Source: JBBQKG01 sp038326655
GTDB taxonomy: Bacteria > Actinomycetota > Thermoleophilia > Solirubrobacterales > JBBDJG01
Reading direction: 5' to 3'
DNA length: 10,634 bases
Assembly: GCA_038326655.1 (NCBI GenBank)
Contig: JBBQKG010000040.1
Location: 1 to 10,634, forward strand
The notes under the pieces were generated by a model. That model was given only the letters and a program-made list of their open reading frames with translations, did no database searches and was not told where the DNA came from. The position numbers were made by a program, and so were the translations under genes. Below are positions 5,280-10,634 of the stretch, piece by piece (position 1 is the first letter of the stretch; every line of letters starts with the position of its first letter).

Positions 5280-6290
5280 ATGAGTGCGCCACCGAATCGC
5301 CTGTCGATTATCGACGCCCCAGACGTGCAGGCCCGCGTTCCGGCGACGCGCATGAGCCTCTCGCGCGTCGGAGTCACCGGGGTCGAGAAGATCCTGCGGA
5401 TCTCCACCAATGGGGACGAACAGCTCTACCACGCCACGCTCGAGTGCTTCGTGGACCTGAACCCACGGCAGATGGGCGTGCACATGTCCCGGTTCGAAGA
5501 GGTCGTGAACGAGGCGATCGAGCACGTCGTGCTGGGCGAGGCGTTCAAGGCGGAGACGCTCGCGGCGCACATCGCGGATCGCGTCCGGGAGCGGCAGGGT
5601 GGCATGCGCGCCGAGGTCACGATCCGCGCGCGCTATCCCGAGCACAAGCTGACGCCGGTGAGCGGGTCGAAGACCCAGGAGCTCTACACCCTGATCGGCA
5701 CCGCGATCTCCTCCGAGCGAGGGCTTCGTCGCCTCGTCGGTGTGCAGGCGCAGGGCATGAACGCATGCCCGTGCGCACAGGAGCTGGTCGCGGGCGCCGC
5801 CCGCAAGCGGCTGGTCGAGGACGGTTTCACGGACGACGAGATCGAACGCGTCTTCGACGCCGTGCCGGTCGCGACCCACAACCAGCGCGGGATCGCGACG
5901 CTCTACGTCGGTTGCCCGGAGGGCTGCGACACGGAGCTGCGCGCCGAGACGCTGCTCGCAATCGCAGAGGACTCGATGAGCTCGGAGATCTTCGAGCTGA
6001 TGAAGCGCTCGGACGAGCTGGCCGTCGTAGAGAAGGCGCATCGCCGTCCTCGCTTCGTCGAGGACTGCGTGCGCGAGATGGTGAAGGGCGTCGTCTCGTC
6101 GCTGCCGATGCTCGACGATGACGCGTTCGTGCTCGCGCGCCAGGAGAACCTCGAGACGATCCACCAGCACAATGTCGTCGCCGAGCGCTACGGCCTCGCC
6201 GGCGAGCTTCGCGCCGAGCTCGGCGAGAGCTCGCACTCGCGCCACCACGTCACGATGCGTGAGTGGCTCGAGGTCCCGCTGGCCGATTAA
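5280..6290 (+). CDS. folE2: GTP cyclohydrolase FolE2 (type IB)
   Basis: A 336-residue FolE2/MptA-family enzyme that converts GTP to 7,8-dihydroneopterin triphosphate, the first step of tetrahydrofolate synthesis. Family marks: LSRVGVTGVEKILRI near residue 27, MGVHMSR (65-71), the metal/active-site segment GMNACPCAQE (159-168) with Cys163 and Cys165, and THNQRG (199-204). Length is normal and the protein looks complete. Unlike FolE1, this family works with various divalent metals and in some bacteria replaces the zinc enzyme when zinc is scarce; I see no Zur-like AT-rich palindrome upstream, so it may be the ordinary enzyme here. The ATG has a near-leaderless promoter rather than a Shine-Dalgarno. 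The stop codon overlaps the stop of convergent pgsA (TTAA, 6287-6290). Confidence 0.95.
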   Translation: MSAPPNRLSIIDAPDVQARVPATRMSLSRVGVTGVEKILRISTNGDEQLYHATLECFVDLNPRQMGVHMSRFEEVVNEAIEHVVLGEAFKAETLAAHIADRVRERQGGMRAEVTIRARYPEHKLTPVSGSKTQELYTLIGTAISSERGLRRLVGVQAQGMNACPCAQELVAGAARKRLVEDGFTDDEIERVFDAVPVATHNQRGIATLYVGCPEGCDTELRAETLLAIAEDSMSSEIFELMKRSDELAVVEKAHRRPRFVEDCVREMVKGVVSSLPMLDDDAFVLARQENLETIHQHNVVAERYGLAGELRAELGESSHSRHHVTMREWLEVPLAD

Positions 6291-6844
6291 GCGGGCCGCG
6301 CGCGCTCGCGGCGCGCGTCCTCGACCCGGCGCCGGAGGCCGAAGAAGTAGTCGAGGCCCGAGGCCACGGTCGTGATCACCGCCAGGTAGACCAGCAGGTC
6401 GACCCACACCGGGGTCGAGGAAACCGCGATCACGGCAAAGATCGCAGCGACCTGGGTGATCGTCTTGAGCTTGCCGAGCATCGAGGCGGGGATCACGACG
6501 CCCTGCTCGAGCGCGAGCATCCGGAGCGCGGTCACGGCGGACTCACGCGCGATGATCACCATCGCGACCCAGGCTGCGACCCGCCCGAGTGACACGAGCG
6601 AGACCAGCGAAGCGATGATCAGCAGCTTGTCGGCGACCGGGTCCATCAGCTTTCCGAACGTCGTGATCGAGCCGCGCGAGCGCGCGATGTAGCCGTCGAG
6701 GCCGTCGGTGGAGGCGGCCACCGCGAAGACGATCGCGGCGAGCAAGTCTGCGTTCGGCGTCTCCTCGAGGAGGGCCACCACGATCACCGGGACCAGCAGG
6801 ATCCGGACGACCGTCAGCAGGTTCGGGAAATTGAGCGGAACCAT
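6287..6844 (-). CDS. pgsA: CDP-diacylglycerol-glycerol-3-phosphate 3-phosphatidyltransferase (PgsA)
   Basis: A 185-residue integral membrane enzyme of the CDP-alcohol phosphatidyltransferase family. It makes phosphatidylglycerol phosphate, precursor of phosphatidylglycerol and cardiolipin. The catalytic motif D-x2-D-G-x2-A-R-x8-G-x3-D-x3-D is complete: Asp47, Asp50, Gly51, Ala54, Arg55, Gly64, Asp68, Asp72. N-terminal NFPNLLTVVRILLVPVIV is typical of PgsA. Hydrophobic helices lie at about 9-26, 33-46, 74-98 and 128-165; the C-terminus is a basic tail. AGGAG (6851-6855) lies 6 nt before ATG 6844. It starts 35 bp after the second sigma factor gene on the same strand, so the two are probably co-transcribed. 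Other members of the family (PgsA2, PssA) have the same motif; the N-terminal sequence favours PgsA. Confidence 0.88.
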   Translation of the reverse strand: MVPLNFPNLLTVVRILLVPVIVVALLEETPNADLLAAIVFAVAASTDGLDGYIARSRGSITTFGKLMDPVADKLLIIASLVSLVSLGRVAAWVAMVIIARESAVTALRMLALEQGVVIPASMLGKLKTITQVAAIFAVIAVSSTPVWVDLLVYLAVITTVASGLDYFFGLRRRVEDARRERARPA

Positions 6845-6879
6845 CGGCGGCTCCTGAGCCTACCGGCGCGCCGCCGCGA

Positions 6880-7722
6880 TCAGGCGACGTCGCGAAGCGC
6901 CTCGAGCTCCTCACGGCGAGCGAGGTCCTCGAGCGCATCGTGCTCGATCTGGCGCACCTCCACGCGCGAGAGCCCAAGTGTCCGGACGACCTGCTCGACG
7001 GAGCGCGCCTGCTGGTCGGTCGTGAGCCCGTAGCGAAGTGCGAGCACGGACCGCTGCGGGTCGGGAAGCTCCGAGACGGCGCGCCGGACGCTCTCGCCCC
7101 TTGCGGTCGACTCGATTTCGTACTCGGGCTCGGCGTCGTCGGAGACGACGAAGTCGCCGAGCGACGTGTCGTCGTCCTCGCCCACCGTGCGATCGAGGCT
7201 CGTCACCGCCCGCGCCGCCTGGCGCACGTCGAACACCTGCTCCTCCGGGAGGTCGACCGCCACGGCGAGCTCGCTGTCGGTCGGCAGGCGCCCGAGCTCG
7301 GCCGCCAGCGTCTGCTCCGCGCGGGCGATCTTGCGCTCGCGCTGGAGGATGTGGACCGGCACCCGGATCGTGCGTGACTTGTTGGCGATCCCGCGCTCGA
7401 TCGCCTGGCGGATCCACCAGGTCGCGTAGGTCGAGAATTTGTAGCCCCGGCGGTAGTCGAACTTCTCGGCCGCGCGGATCAGGCCGAGCACCCCCTCCTG
7501 GATCAGGTCGAGCAGCGAGATGCGCTGACCCTGGTAGTGCTTGGCGATCGAGACAACGAGGCGCAGGTTGGAACTAACCATTCGGTCCTTCGCCTCTTGG
7601 TCTCCGCGCTCGATCCGCTTGGCGAGCTCGACTTCCTCGGTCGCCGTCAGCAACCGGTGCCGAGCCACCTCGCCCAGGAACTGACGAAGCGAGTCGGCCT
7701 CCGCCGTGCGATTTCCGTCCAT
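6880..7722 (-). CDS. Group 2 sigma70 factor (alternative RpoD paralogue)
   Basis: A 280-residue sigma factor with regions 1.2, 2, 3 and 4 but no region 1.1: SLRQFLGEVARHRLLTATEE (region 1.2, from residue 11), NLRLVVSIAKHYQGQ, FDYRRGYKFSTYATWWIRQ, and recognition helix LSRVEVRQIE (251-260). It is close to the primary factor in region 2 but differs at contact positions. The Thr that reads the -10 element is Glu109 (as I recall for RpoS), and in the -35 helix the usual R-E-R-I-R reads R-V-E-V-R. The C-terminal tail (DALEDLARREELEALRDVA) is acidic where the primary factor is basic. Start: ATG 7722, because AGAGG lies 6 nt before it but abuts the in-frame ATG 7728. It is followed at 35 bp by pgsA and divergent from ligC. 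It probably serves stress or stationary-phase promoters (inference). Confidence 0.9.
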   Translation of the reverse strand: MDGNRTAEADSLRQFLGEVARHRLLTATEEVELAKRIERGDQEAKDRMVSSNLRLVVSIAKHYQGQRISLLDLIQEGVLGLIRAAEKFDYRRGYKFSTYATWWIRQAIERGIANKSRTIRVPVHILQRERKIARAEQTLAAELGRLPTDSELAVAVDLPEEQVFDVRQAARAVTSLDRTVGEDDDTSLGDFVVSDDAEPEYEIESTARGESVRRAVSELPDPQRSVLALRYGLTTDQQARSVEQVVRTLGLSRVEVRQIEHDALEDLARREELEALRDVA

Positions 7723-7728
7723 ACGCAT

Positions 7729-7733
7729 CCTCT
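7729..7733 (-). promoter_or_regulatory. Ribosome binding site deciding the second sigma factor start
   Basis: Minus-strand AGAGG is directly against ATG 7728 but 6 nt from ATG 7722, so 7722 is the usable start. Confidence 0.6.
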
Positions 7734-7763
7734 TATTGCCTAACGCGGCAGGAACTAATCCGT

Positions 7764-7786
7764 TTCGCTGCTTACCCTAATACGAT
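7764..7786 (+). promoter_or_regulatory. Candidate promoter of ligC (leaderless)
   Basis: -10 TACGAT (7781-7786), identical to that of the monooxygenase gene, lies 6 nt before GTG 7793. The hexamer 17 nt upstream reads TTCGCT, a partial match to TTGACA. No Shine-Dalgarno site precedes the GTG, which fits a leaderless mRNA. Confidence 0.5.
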
Positions 7787-7792
7787 CGTCCA

Positions 7793-8734
7793 GTGGCCAC
7801 TCTGAAGCCGCCCGTGATGCCCCAGCTGGCGCGCTCCCGTGAAGAGCTTCCACGCGGGGCAGGATGGTCCTACGAGCCCAAGTGGGACGGGTTCCGCGCG
7901 CTCGCCTTCGTATCCGGTACCGAGTTGTACCTGCAATCGCGCAACGGAAAACCTCTCGGACGCTACTTTCCGGAGCTCGAGTTTCCCGATGGGGACTATG
8001 TCCTCGACGGTGAGCTGGTGATCCTCGACGCCGCCGGAAGCCAGGATTTCGACGCCCTCCAGCAGCGCATCCACCCGGCCGTCTCCAGGATCGAGCGGCT
8101 CGCGAAGGAGACACCTGCGCGGTTCGTCGCATTCGACCTGCTGGCCCGAGACGGGGAGTCTCTGCTGGAGGAGCCGTTCGAGCGGCGCCGGGAGCTGCTG
8201 GAGGAGCTAGTCGTGAGGCCTGTCGAGCTGACGCCGTGCACGCGCGATCCGGGCGACGCGGAACCCTGGCTGCGCGGCGCCGAGGGCGTGGTCGCGAAGC
8301 AACTCGATGCGCCCTACCGGCCCGGCGAGCGAACCGGCATGGTGAAGGTGAAGCGGGTGCGGACGATCGATTGCGTGGTGGTGGGCTGGCGGCCCGGAAA
8401 GGCGCCCGGCACGCTCGGCTCATTGATCCTGGGGCTCTACGACGAGGCCGGCGAGCTGCAGGTGGTCGGGCACACCTCGGGCTTCAAGGCGAAGGAGAAG
8501 CGCGAGCTGCCCGTCAAGCTGGCGCCGTACGAGACCGGCGAGCGAGGCACCGGCGAGGCGAGCCGCTGGACCGCGGGGCGCGAGCTGGAATGGGTCTCGG
8601 TGCGCCCGGAGCTGGTGTGCGAGGTCGCGTTCGACCACGTGAGCGCACGACGGATCCGCCACGGGGCGAAGTTCCTGGGCTGGCGCGAGGACAAGCCTCC
8701 GCAGGAGTGCACGATCGACCAGCTCCAGAGCTAG
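7793..8734 (+). CDS. ligC: ATP-dependent DNA ligase, LigC type
   Basis: A 313-residue stand-alone ATP-dependent DNA ligase that seals nicks through a lysyl-AMP intermediate. Motif I is EPKWDGFR with nucleophile Lys30; DGELVI (72-77); FDALQQRIHP (86-95); motif III FVAFDLLARDG (111-121); motif IV EGVVAKQ (164-170); motif V MVKVKRVRTIDCVVVG (183-198). An OB-fold domain follows to KFLGWREDKPPQECT near the end. The sequence closely recalls mycobacterial LigC (about 358 residues) but is about 45 residues shorter, mainly in the motif III-IV interval and at the C-terminus. No primase, nuclease or Ku domain is fused. Start is GTG 7793, since family members begin a few residues before PPVMPQLA. In mycobacteria LigC acts in back-up end joining and excision repair; the same role here is inference. 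Confidence 0.92.
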   Translation: MATLKPPVMPQLARSREELPRGAGWSYEPKWDGFRALAFVSGTELYLQSRNGKPLGRYFPELEFPDGDYVLDGELVILDAAGSQDFDALQQRIHPAVSRIERLAKETPARFVAFDLLARDGESLLEEPFERRRELLEELVVRPVELTPCTRDPGDAEPWLRGAEGVVAKQLDAPYRPGERTGMVKVKRVRTIDCVVVGWRPGKAPGTLGSLILGLYDEAGELQVVGHTSGFKAKEKRELPVKLAPYETGERGTGEASRWTAGRELEWVSVRPELVCEVAFDHVSARRIRHGAKFLGWREDKPPQECTIDQLQS

Positions 8735-8754
8735 CCGGCGGAGTTCCGCTTGCC

Positions 8755-8793
8755 GGGCTGCACCCCGGCGCGGCGCAGCCCTGACTCCGGGGT
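8755..8793. repeat. Two interleaved inverted repeats after ligC
   Basis: GGGCTGC (8755-8761) pairs with GCAGCCC (8775-8781), and ACCCCGG (8762-8768) pairs with CCGGGGT (8787-8793). The order 5'A-5'B-3'A-3'B makes them a possible pseudoknot or two alternative hairpins, 21 nt after the ligC stop. No T-tract follows. This could be a transcript end, or chance in GC-rich DNA. Confidence 0.3.
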
Positions 8794-8795
8794 CG

Positions 8796-8801
8796 CATAA
8801 T
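8796..8801 (+). promoter_or_regulatory. Candidate -10 box of the cupin gene
   Basis: CATAAT in an otherwise GC-rich gap would start transcription near 8808, giving a leader of about 26 nt that carries AGGAG (8824-8828). No good -35 box is visible, so read-through from ligC is possible. Confidence 0.35.
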
Positions 8802-8833
8802 ACGCGCGTCCCGTCCCACCGAAAGGAGACGTC

Positions 8834-9199
8834 GTGGCAAACGCAGGCGGTTTTACGATCGTCCACAAGGACGCGCTCGAGCGCGACGGCCGCTGGATCC
8901 TCGCGCGGCGCTCCCTCGGGTTGAGCGCGTTCGGCCTCAACATGGTCCAGATCGAGCCTGGCGACTCCCTCACCGAGCACGACGAGACCGACCGCGATCA
9001 GGAGGAGGTCTTCTTCGTCGTCGAGGGCGACTGTGCGGTGACGATCGACGGGCACGAGCACCCGGCGCCAGCCGGCACGCTCGCGCGCCTCGATCCGGAG
9101 CCGCGCAGGAACGTCCACAACCGCGGCGAGACGCAGGCGACGGTCGTGATCATGTCGGCGCCGCGCACGAGCGGCTACGAGCCGATGGGCTGGGCCTAG
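8834..9199 (+). CDS. Small single-domain cupin protein
   Basis: A 121-residue cupin-fold protein. The core is the first motif, GDSLTEHDETDRDQEE then VFFVVEGD (43-66), and the second, PAPAGTLARLDPEPRRNVHN (77-96). Cupins normally bind a metal through two His, one Glu and one more His. Here His49, Glu57/58 and His95 are candidates, but the usual H-x-H of motif 1 reads H-D-E, so metal binding may be altered or lost. There is no extra DNA-binding or catalytic domain, so enzymatic or ligand-binding function cannot be assigned. Start is GTG 8834, with AGGAG 5 nt upstream. It follows ligC by 99 bp and is convergent with the creatininase-family gene, sharing the stop tetramer CTAG (9196-9199). Confidence 0.85.
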   Translation: MANAGGFTIVHKDALERDGRWILARRSLGLSAFGLNMVQIEPGDSLTEHDETDRDQEEVFFVVEGDCAVTIDGHEHPAPAGTLARLDPEPRRNVHNRGETQATVVIMSAPRTSGYEPMGWA

Positions 9200-9963
9200 G
9201 GACCCGAGCGCGGCCGCTGGGCGGAGCTGCTCTCGACCACCTCGGCGGCGAGGTCGAGCAGCCGCTCAGTGTAGATGCGACCGTGGTCGGCCGATGCGTT
9301 GCGAGGGTCTCCCACGACCCCGGTATCGGTGAGCGCGTCGACTCCCTCGGCGAGGAATCGCTCGATGCCGGCCTCGAGGTCGCCCGTGTAGCCCGGCACG
9401 GCGCGGTCCATCCTGACCAGTTCGGGCCGCAGCGCGAGCATCATCGACGTCTCCCACTGGCCGCCGTGGATGCCGCCCTCGGATGCGGGCACGCCGAGCT
9501 CGGCGCCGGTGCCGAGCGTCGCCTGGATCAGCATCCCCAGGTCGCTGATCCCAATCACCGCGACGCCCTCGAGCGGGCCCAGCTTTTCGAGGGCAGACGC
9601 GAGCGGCGCGAAGTTGCCGCCATGGGTGGGCAGGATCACGATCCGCCTGAACCCGTGTCGTGCCCAGCCCCCGGCCAGGTCTCCGACGATCCCATGGAAG
9701 GTCTCCTCCTCGATCGACATCGTCCCGGGAAACGCGAGATGGTGTCGCGAGCAGCCGATCGGGATCGTCGGGGCGCGAAAGGCGTCGAGGCGCTCGGCCA
9801 GCCGCCGCGAGAGCTCGTCACCGAAGAAGGAGTCGGTGCCCAGCGGCAGATGGTGCCCGTGCTGCTCGACCGCCCCGAAGGCCACCACGACCGTGTCGCG
9901 GCCGGCTGCGATCTCGTCGCGGACCTCCGGCCAGGTGAGATTCTCCAGCTCGAGCGCGCCCAT
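9196..9963 (-). CDS. Creatininase-family amidohydrolase
   Basis: A 255-residue member of the creatininase family (metal-dependent hydrolases of cyclic amides and related bonds; includes creatinine amidohydrolase, the ArfB deformylase and the mycofactocin peptidase MftE). Likely metal ligands by comparison with creatininase: Glu33 and His35 in GAVEQHGHHLPLGTD, Asp44 in the same block, His114 in LPTHGGN (111-117), and Glu171 in GIHGGQWETS (164-173). The start is set at ATG 9963, where the family N-terminus begins (LENLTWPEVRDEIAAG). The frame stays open upstream, but that part is antiparallel-frame shadow of the anti-sigma gene. No mycofactocin genes are visible, so MftE is unsupported; the substrate is unknown. 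The gene follows the anti-sigma gene by 35 bp and overlaps the cupin stop by 4 bp. Confidence 0.9.
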   Translation of the reverse strand: MGALELENLTWPEVRDEIAAGRDTVVVAFGAVEQHGHHLPLGTDSFFGDELSRRLAERLDAFRAPTIPIGCSRHHLAFPGTMSIEEETFHGIVGDLAGGWARHGFRRIVILPTHGGNFAPLASALEKLGPLEGVAVIGISDLGMLIQATLGTGAELGVPASEGGIHGGQWETSMMLALRPELVRMDRAVPGYTGDLEAGIERFLAEGVDALTDTGVVGDPRNASADHGRIYTERLLDLAAEVVESSSAQRPRSGP

Positions 9964-9969
9964 CCGCTC

Positions 9970-9975
9970 TATATA
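9970..9975 (-). promoter_or_regulatory. Candidate -10 box of the creatininase-family gene
   Basis: An alternating A/T run, TATATATA on the minus strand, places TATATA 6 nt before ATG 9963, the same leaderless spacing seen elsewhere in the window. The -35 position reads GCAGCG, which is not consensus. The run is striking in GC-rich DNA; alternatively the gene is co-transcribed with the anti-sigma gene. Confidence 0.4.
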
Positions 9976-9998
9976 TATGGCAACGGGGGCGCCGCTGC

Positions 9999-10451
9999 TC
10001 AGATGCGCCCGCTCAGCAGCGGCTGAGAGCTGGGCTGGTCGCTGCCACCGGGCGGCTCGGCCGTCACCATGACCTGCGTGGAGTCGTCGAGCCCGTCCGG
10101 GATCGCGGCCGCGCCGGTGCCGTCGCGGCGGACCTGGAAAAGCGCCGAGGGGACCGGCTTGCCGCCCTTCACCAGCCAGACCTCGTAGACCCGGTCCTTG
10201 CGCTGCGGCAGGTTCGAGACACGAAGGATGCCCTGATCGCCGTCTCGCACCAGCGATCCGGTCGTCTGGGGCGTCGCGGCGGTGCCTGTCACCGGCAGCG
10301 TCGTGCCGCCCGCGCCATCCCCACCGCCGCGGATCGCATACCCGGCGACGCCGGCCACGAGCACGAGCGCGACGGCGAACAGCGCAGCCGCCGGCCGCAG
10401 GGAAGCTGCGCCCAGCCAGTCGCGAAGCCGCTCGGTCGCAGAGCGGGAGGC
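9999..10451 (-). CDS. RskA-like membrane anti-sigma factor, C-terminal part (5' end lost)
   Basis: About 150 codons of a type II membrane anti-sigma factor can be read. A cytoplasmic juxtamembrane stretch (SRSATERLRDWLGAASLRP) is followed by one transmembrane helix (about residues 20-40 of the visible part). An extracytoplasmic RskA domain follows, with ILRVSNLPQRKDRVYEVWLV, GGKPVPSALF and VMVTAEPPGGSDQP. In RskA, regulated cleavage of this protein releases an ECF sigma factor (SigK type). The N-terminal zinc-finger-type sigma-binding domain is missing because the sequence enters homopolymer and fold-back sequence at about 10451. The short start at GTG 10364 would fall inside the membrane helix and is not real. 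The cognate sigma gene would be expected upstream, beyond the right edge. Confidence 0.8.
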   Translation of the reverse strand, partial: ASRSATERLRDWLGAASLRPAAALFAVALVLVAGVAGYAIRGGGDGAGGTTLPVTGTAATPQTTGSLVRDGDQGILRVSNLPQRKDRVYEVWLVKGGKPVPSALFQVRRDGTGAAAIPDGLDDSTQVMVTAEPPGGSDQPSSQPLLSGRI

Positions 10452-10634
10452 GGGGGGCCGGGGGGGCGGGCCCCCCGGGGGCCCCCCCCCCCCACCCCCC
10501 CACCACCACCCCCCCCCCCCGGCCCGCGGGGGGGGGGGGGTGGTGTGGGGGGGGGGGGGGGGGGGGGCGGTGGGCGCGCCCCCCCCCCCTCCCCCCCCCT
10601 CCCGCTCTGCGACCGAGCGGCTTCGCGACTGGCT
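10414..10634. repeat. Fold-back inverted repeat with G/C homopolymer core (probable contig-end artefact)
   Basis: Bases 10598-10634 are the exact reverse complement of 10414-10450 (37 bp). The 147 bases between are almost pure G and C runs that are themselves roughly mirror-complementary (CACCACCACCC on one side, GGGTGGTGTGG on the other). The arm sequence is genuine coding sequence of the anti-sigma gene, so the right arm is a reversed copy of it. This pattern fits a chimeric or fold-back read at a contig end rather than genome sequence. Confidence 0.85.

Noticed and set aside
5241..6407. 388-codon open frame antisense to folE2
   Set aside because: Arg/Leu/Asp/His-rich translation typical of GC-rich antisense shadow; folE2 on the other strand is unambiguous.
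8420..9118. 232-codon open frame antisense to ligC and the cupin gene
   Set aside because: Spans two real genes on the opposite strand with no recognisable motifs.
9964..10509. Long open frame extending the creatininase-family protein upstream to 10509
   Set aside because: It is an out-of-frame reading of the anti-sigma gene (Arg/Gly/Ala-rich shadow) that enters the homopolymer artefact. Family homology begins at 9963.
10451..10597. Telomere-like or G-quadruplex element
   Set aside because: The G/C runs have no regular unit and are bounded by a reversed copy of coding sequence, which points to an assembly fold-back.
1..10634. CRISPR array, insertion sequence with terminal repeats, or rRNA genes
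   Set aside because: No regularly spaced repeats, no transposase apart from the tyrosine recombinase, and no rRNA-like sequence seen on either strand.

Overview
GC-rich, gene-dense bacterial DNA, almost certainly from an actinobacterium. The gene set (EthR-like TetR regulator, Baeyer-Villiger monooxygenase, LigC-type ATP-dependent DNA ligase, deazaflavin-type nitroreductase fragment, RskA-type anti-sigma factor, RpoD with region 1.1 plus a group 2 sigma factor) fits that phylum. The integrase and the mixture of leaderless and Shine-Dalgarno starts suggest a deep-branching, uncultured-type lineage such as Thermoleophilia. That placement is inference; no marker here fixes it.

Layout. (1) 1-1706, all minus strand: the 5' end of a deazaflavin(F420)-type nitroreductase cut by the window edge, a complete tyrosine recombinase, a 225-bp gap with short repeats, and tRNA-Tyr(GTA). 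The integrase lies just beyond the tRNA 3' end, the usual arrangement at the edge of an integrated element. (2) 1725-4005: a divergent pair, an EthR-like TetR regulator and a flavin Baeyer-Villiger monooxygenase, separated by 79 bp that hold a 19-bp palindrome. Its two arms are also the -35 boxes of two mirror-image promoters, both placed for leaderless transcripts. (3) 3953-7722: housekeeping genes. These are the primary sigma factor (minus), folE2 (plus), then pgsA and a second RpoD-like sigma factor (minus, probably one operon). (4) 7793-9199 (plus): a LigC-type DNA ligase with a leaderless-type GTG start and a small cupin protein. (5) 9196-10451 (minus): a creatininase-family amidohydrolase and the C-terminal part of an RskA-like membrane anti-sigma factor. 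(6) 10414-10634: a fold-back inverted repeat around G/C homopolymer sequence, very probably a contig-end artefact. It destroys the 5' part of the anti-sigma gene.

How the parts relate. Packing is tight. Three convergent pairs overlap: two share a 4-bp palindrome as both stop codons (TTAA, CTAG), and one overlaps by 53 bp (monooxygenase and primary sigma factor). Many genes have a TANNNT-type -10 hexamer 6-7 nt before the start codon, implying leaderless mRNAs. Others (pgsA, the second sigma factor, the cupin) have clear Shine-Dalgarno sites. The points most worth following are the symmetric regulator/monooxygenase control region, the second sigma factor with altered promoter-contact residues, and the integrase-tRNA junction. 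I did not find a convincing wholly new multi-gene system.
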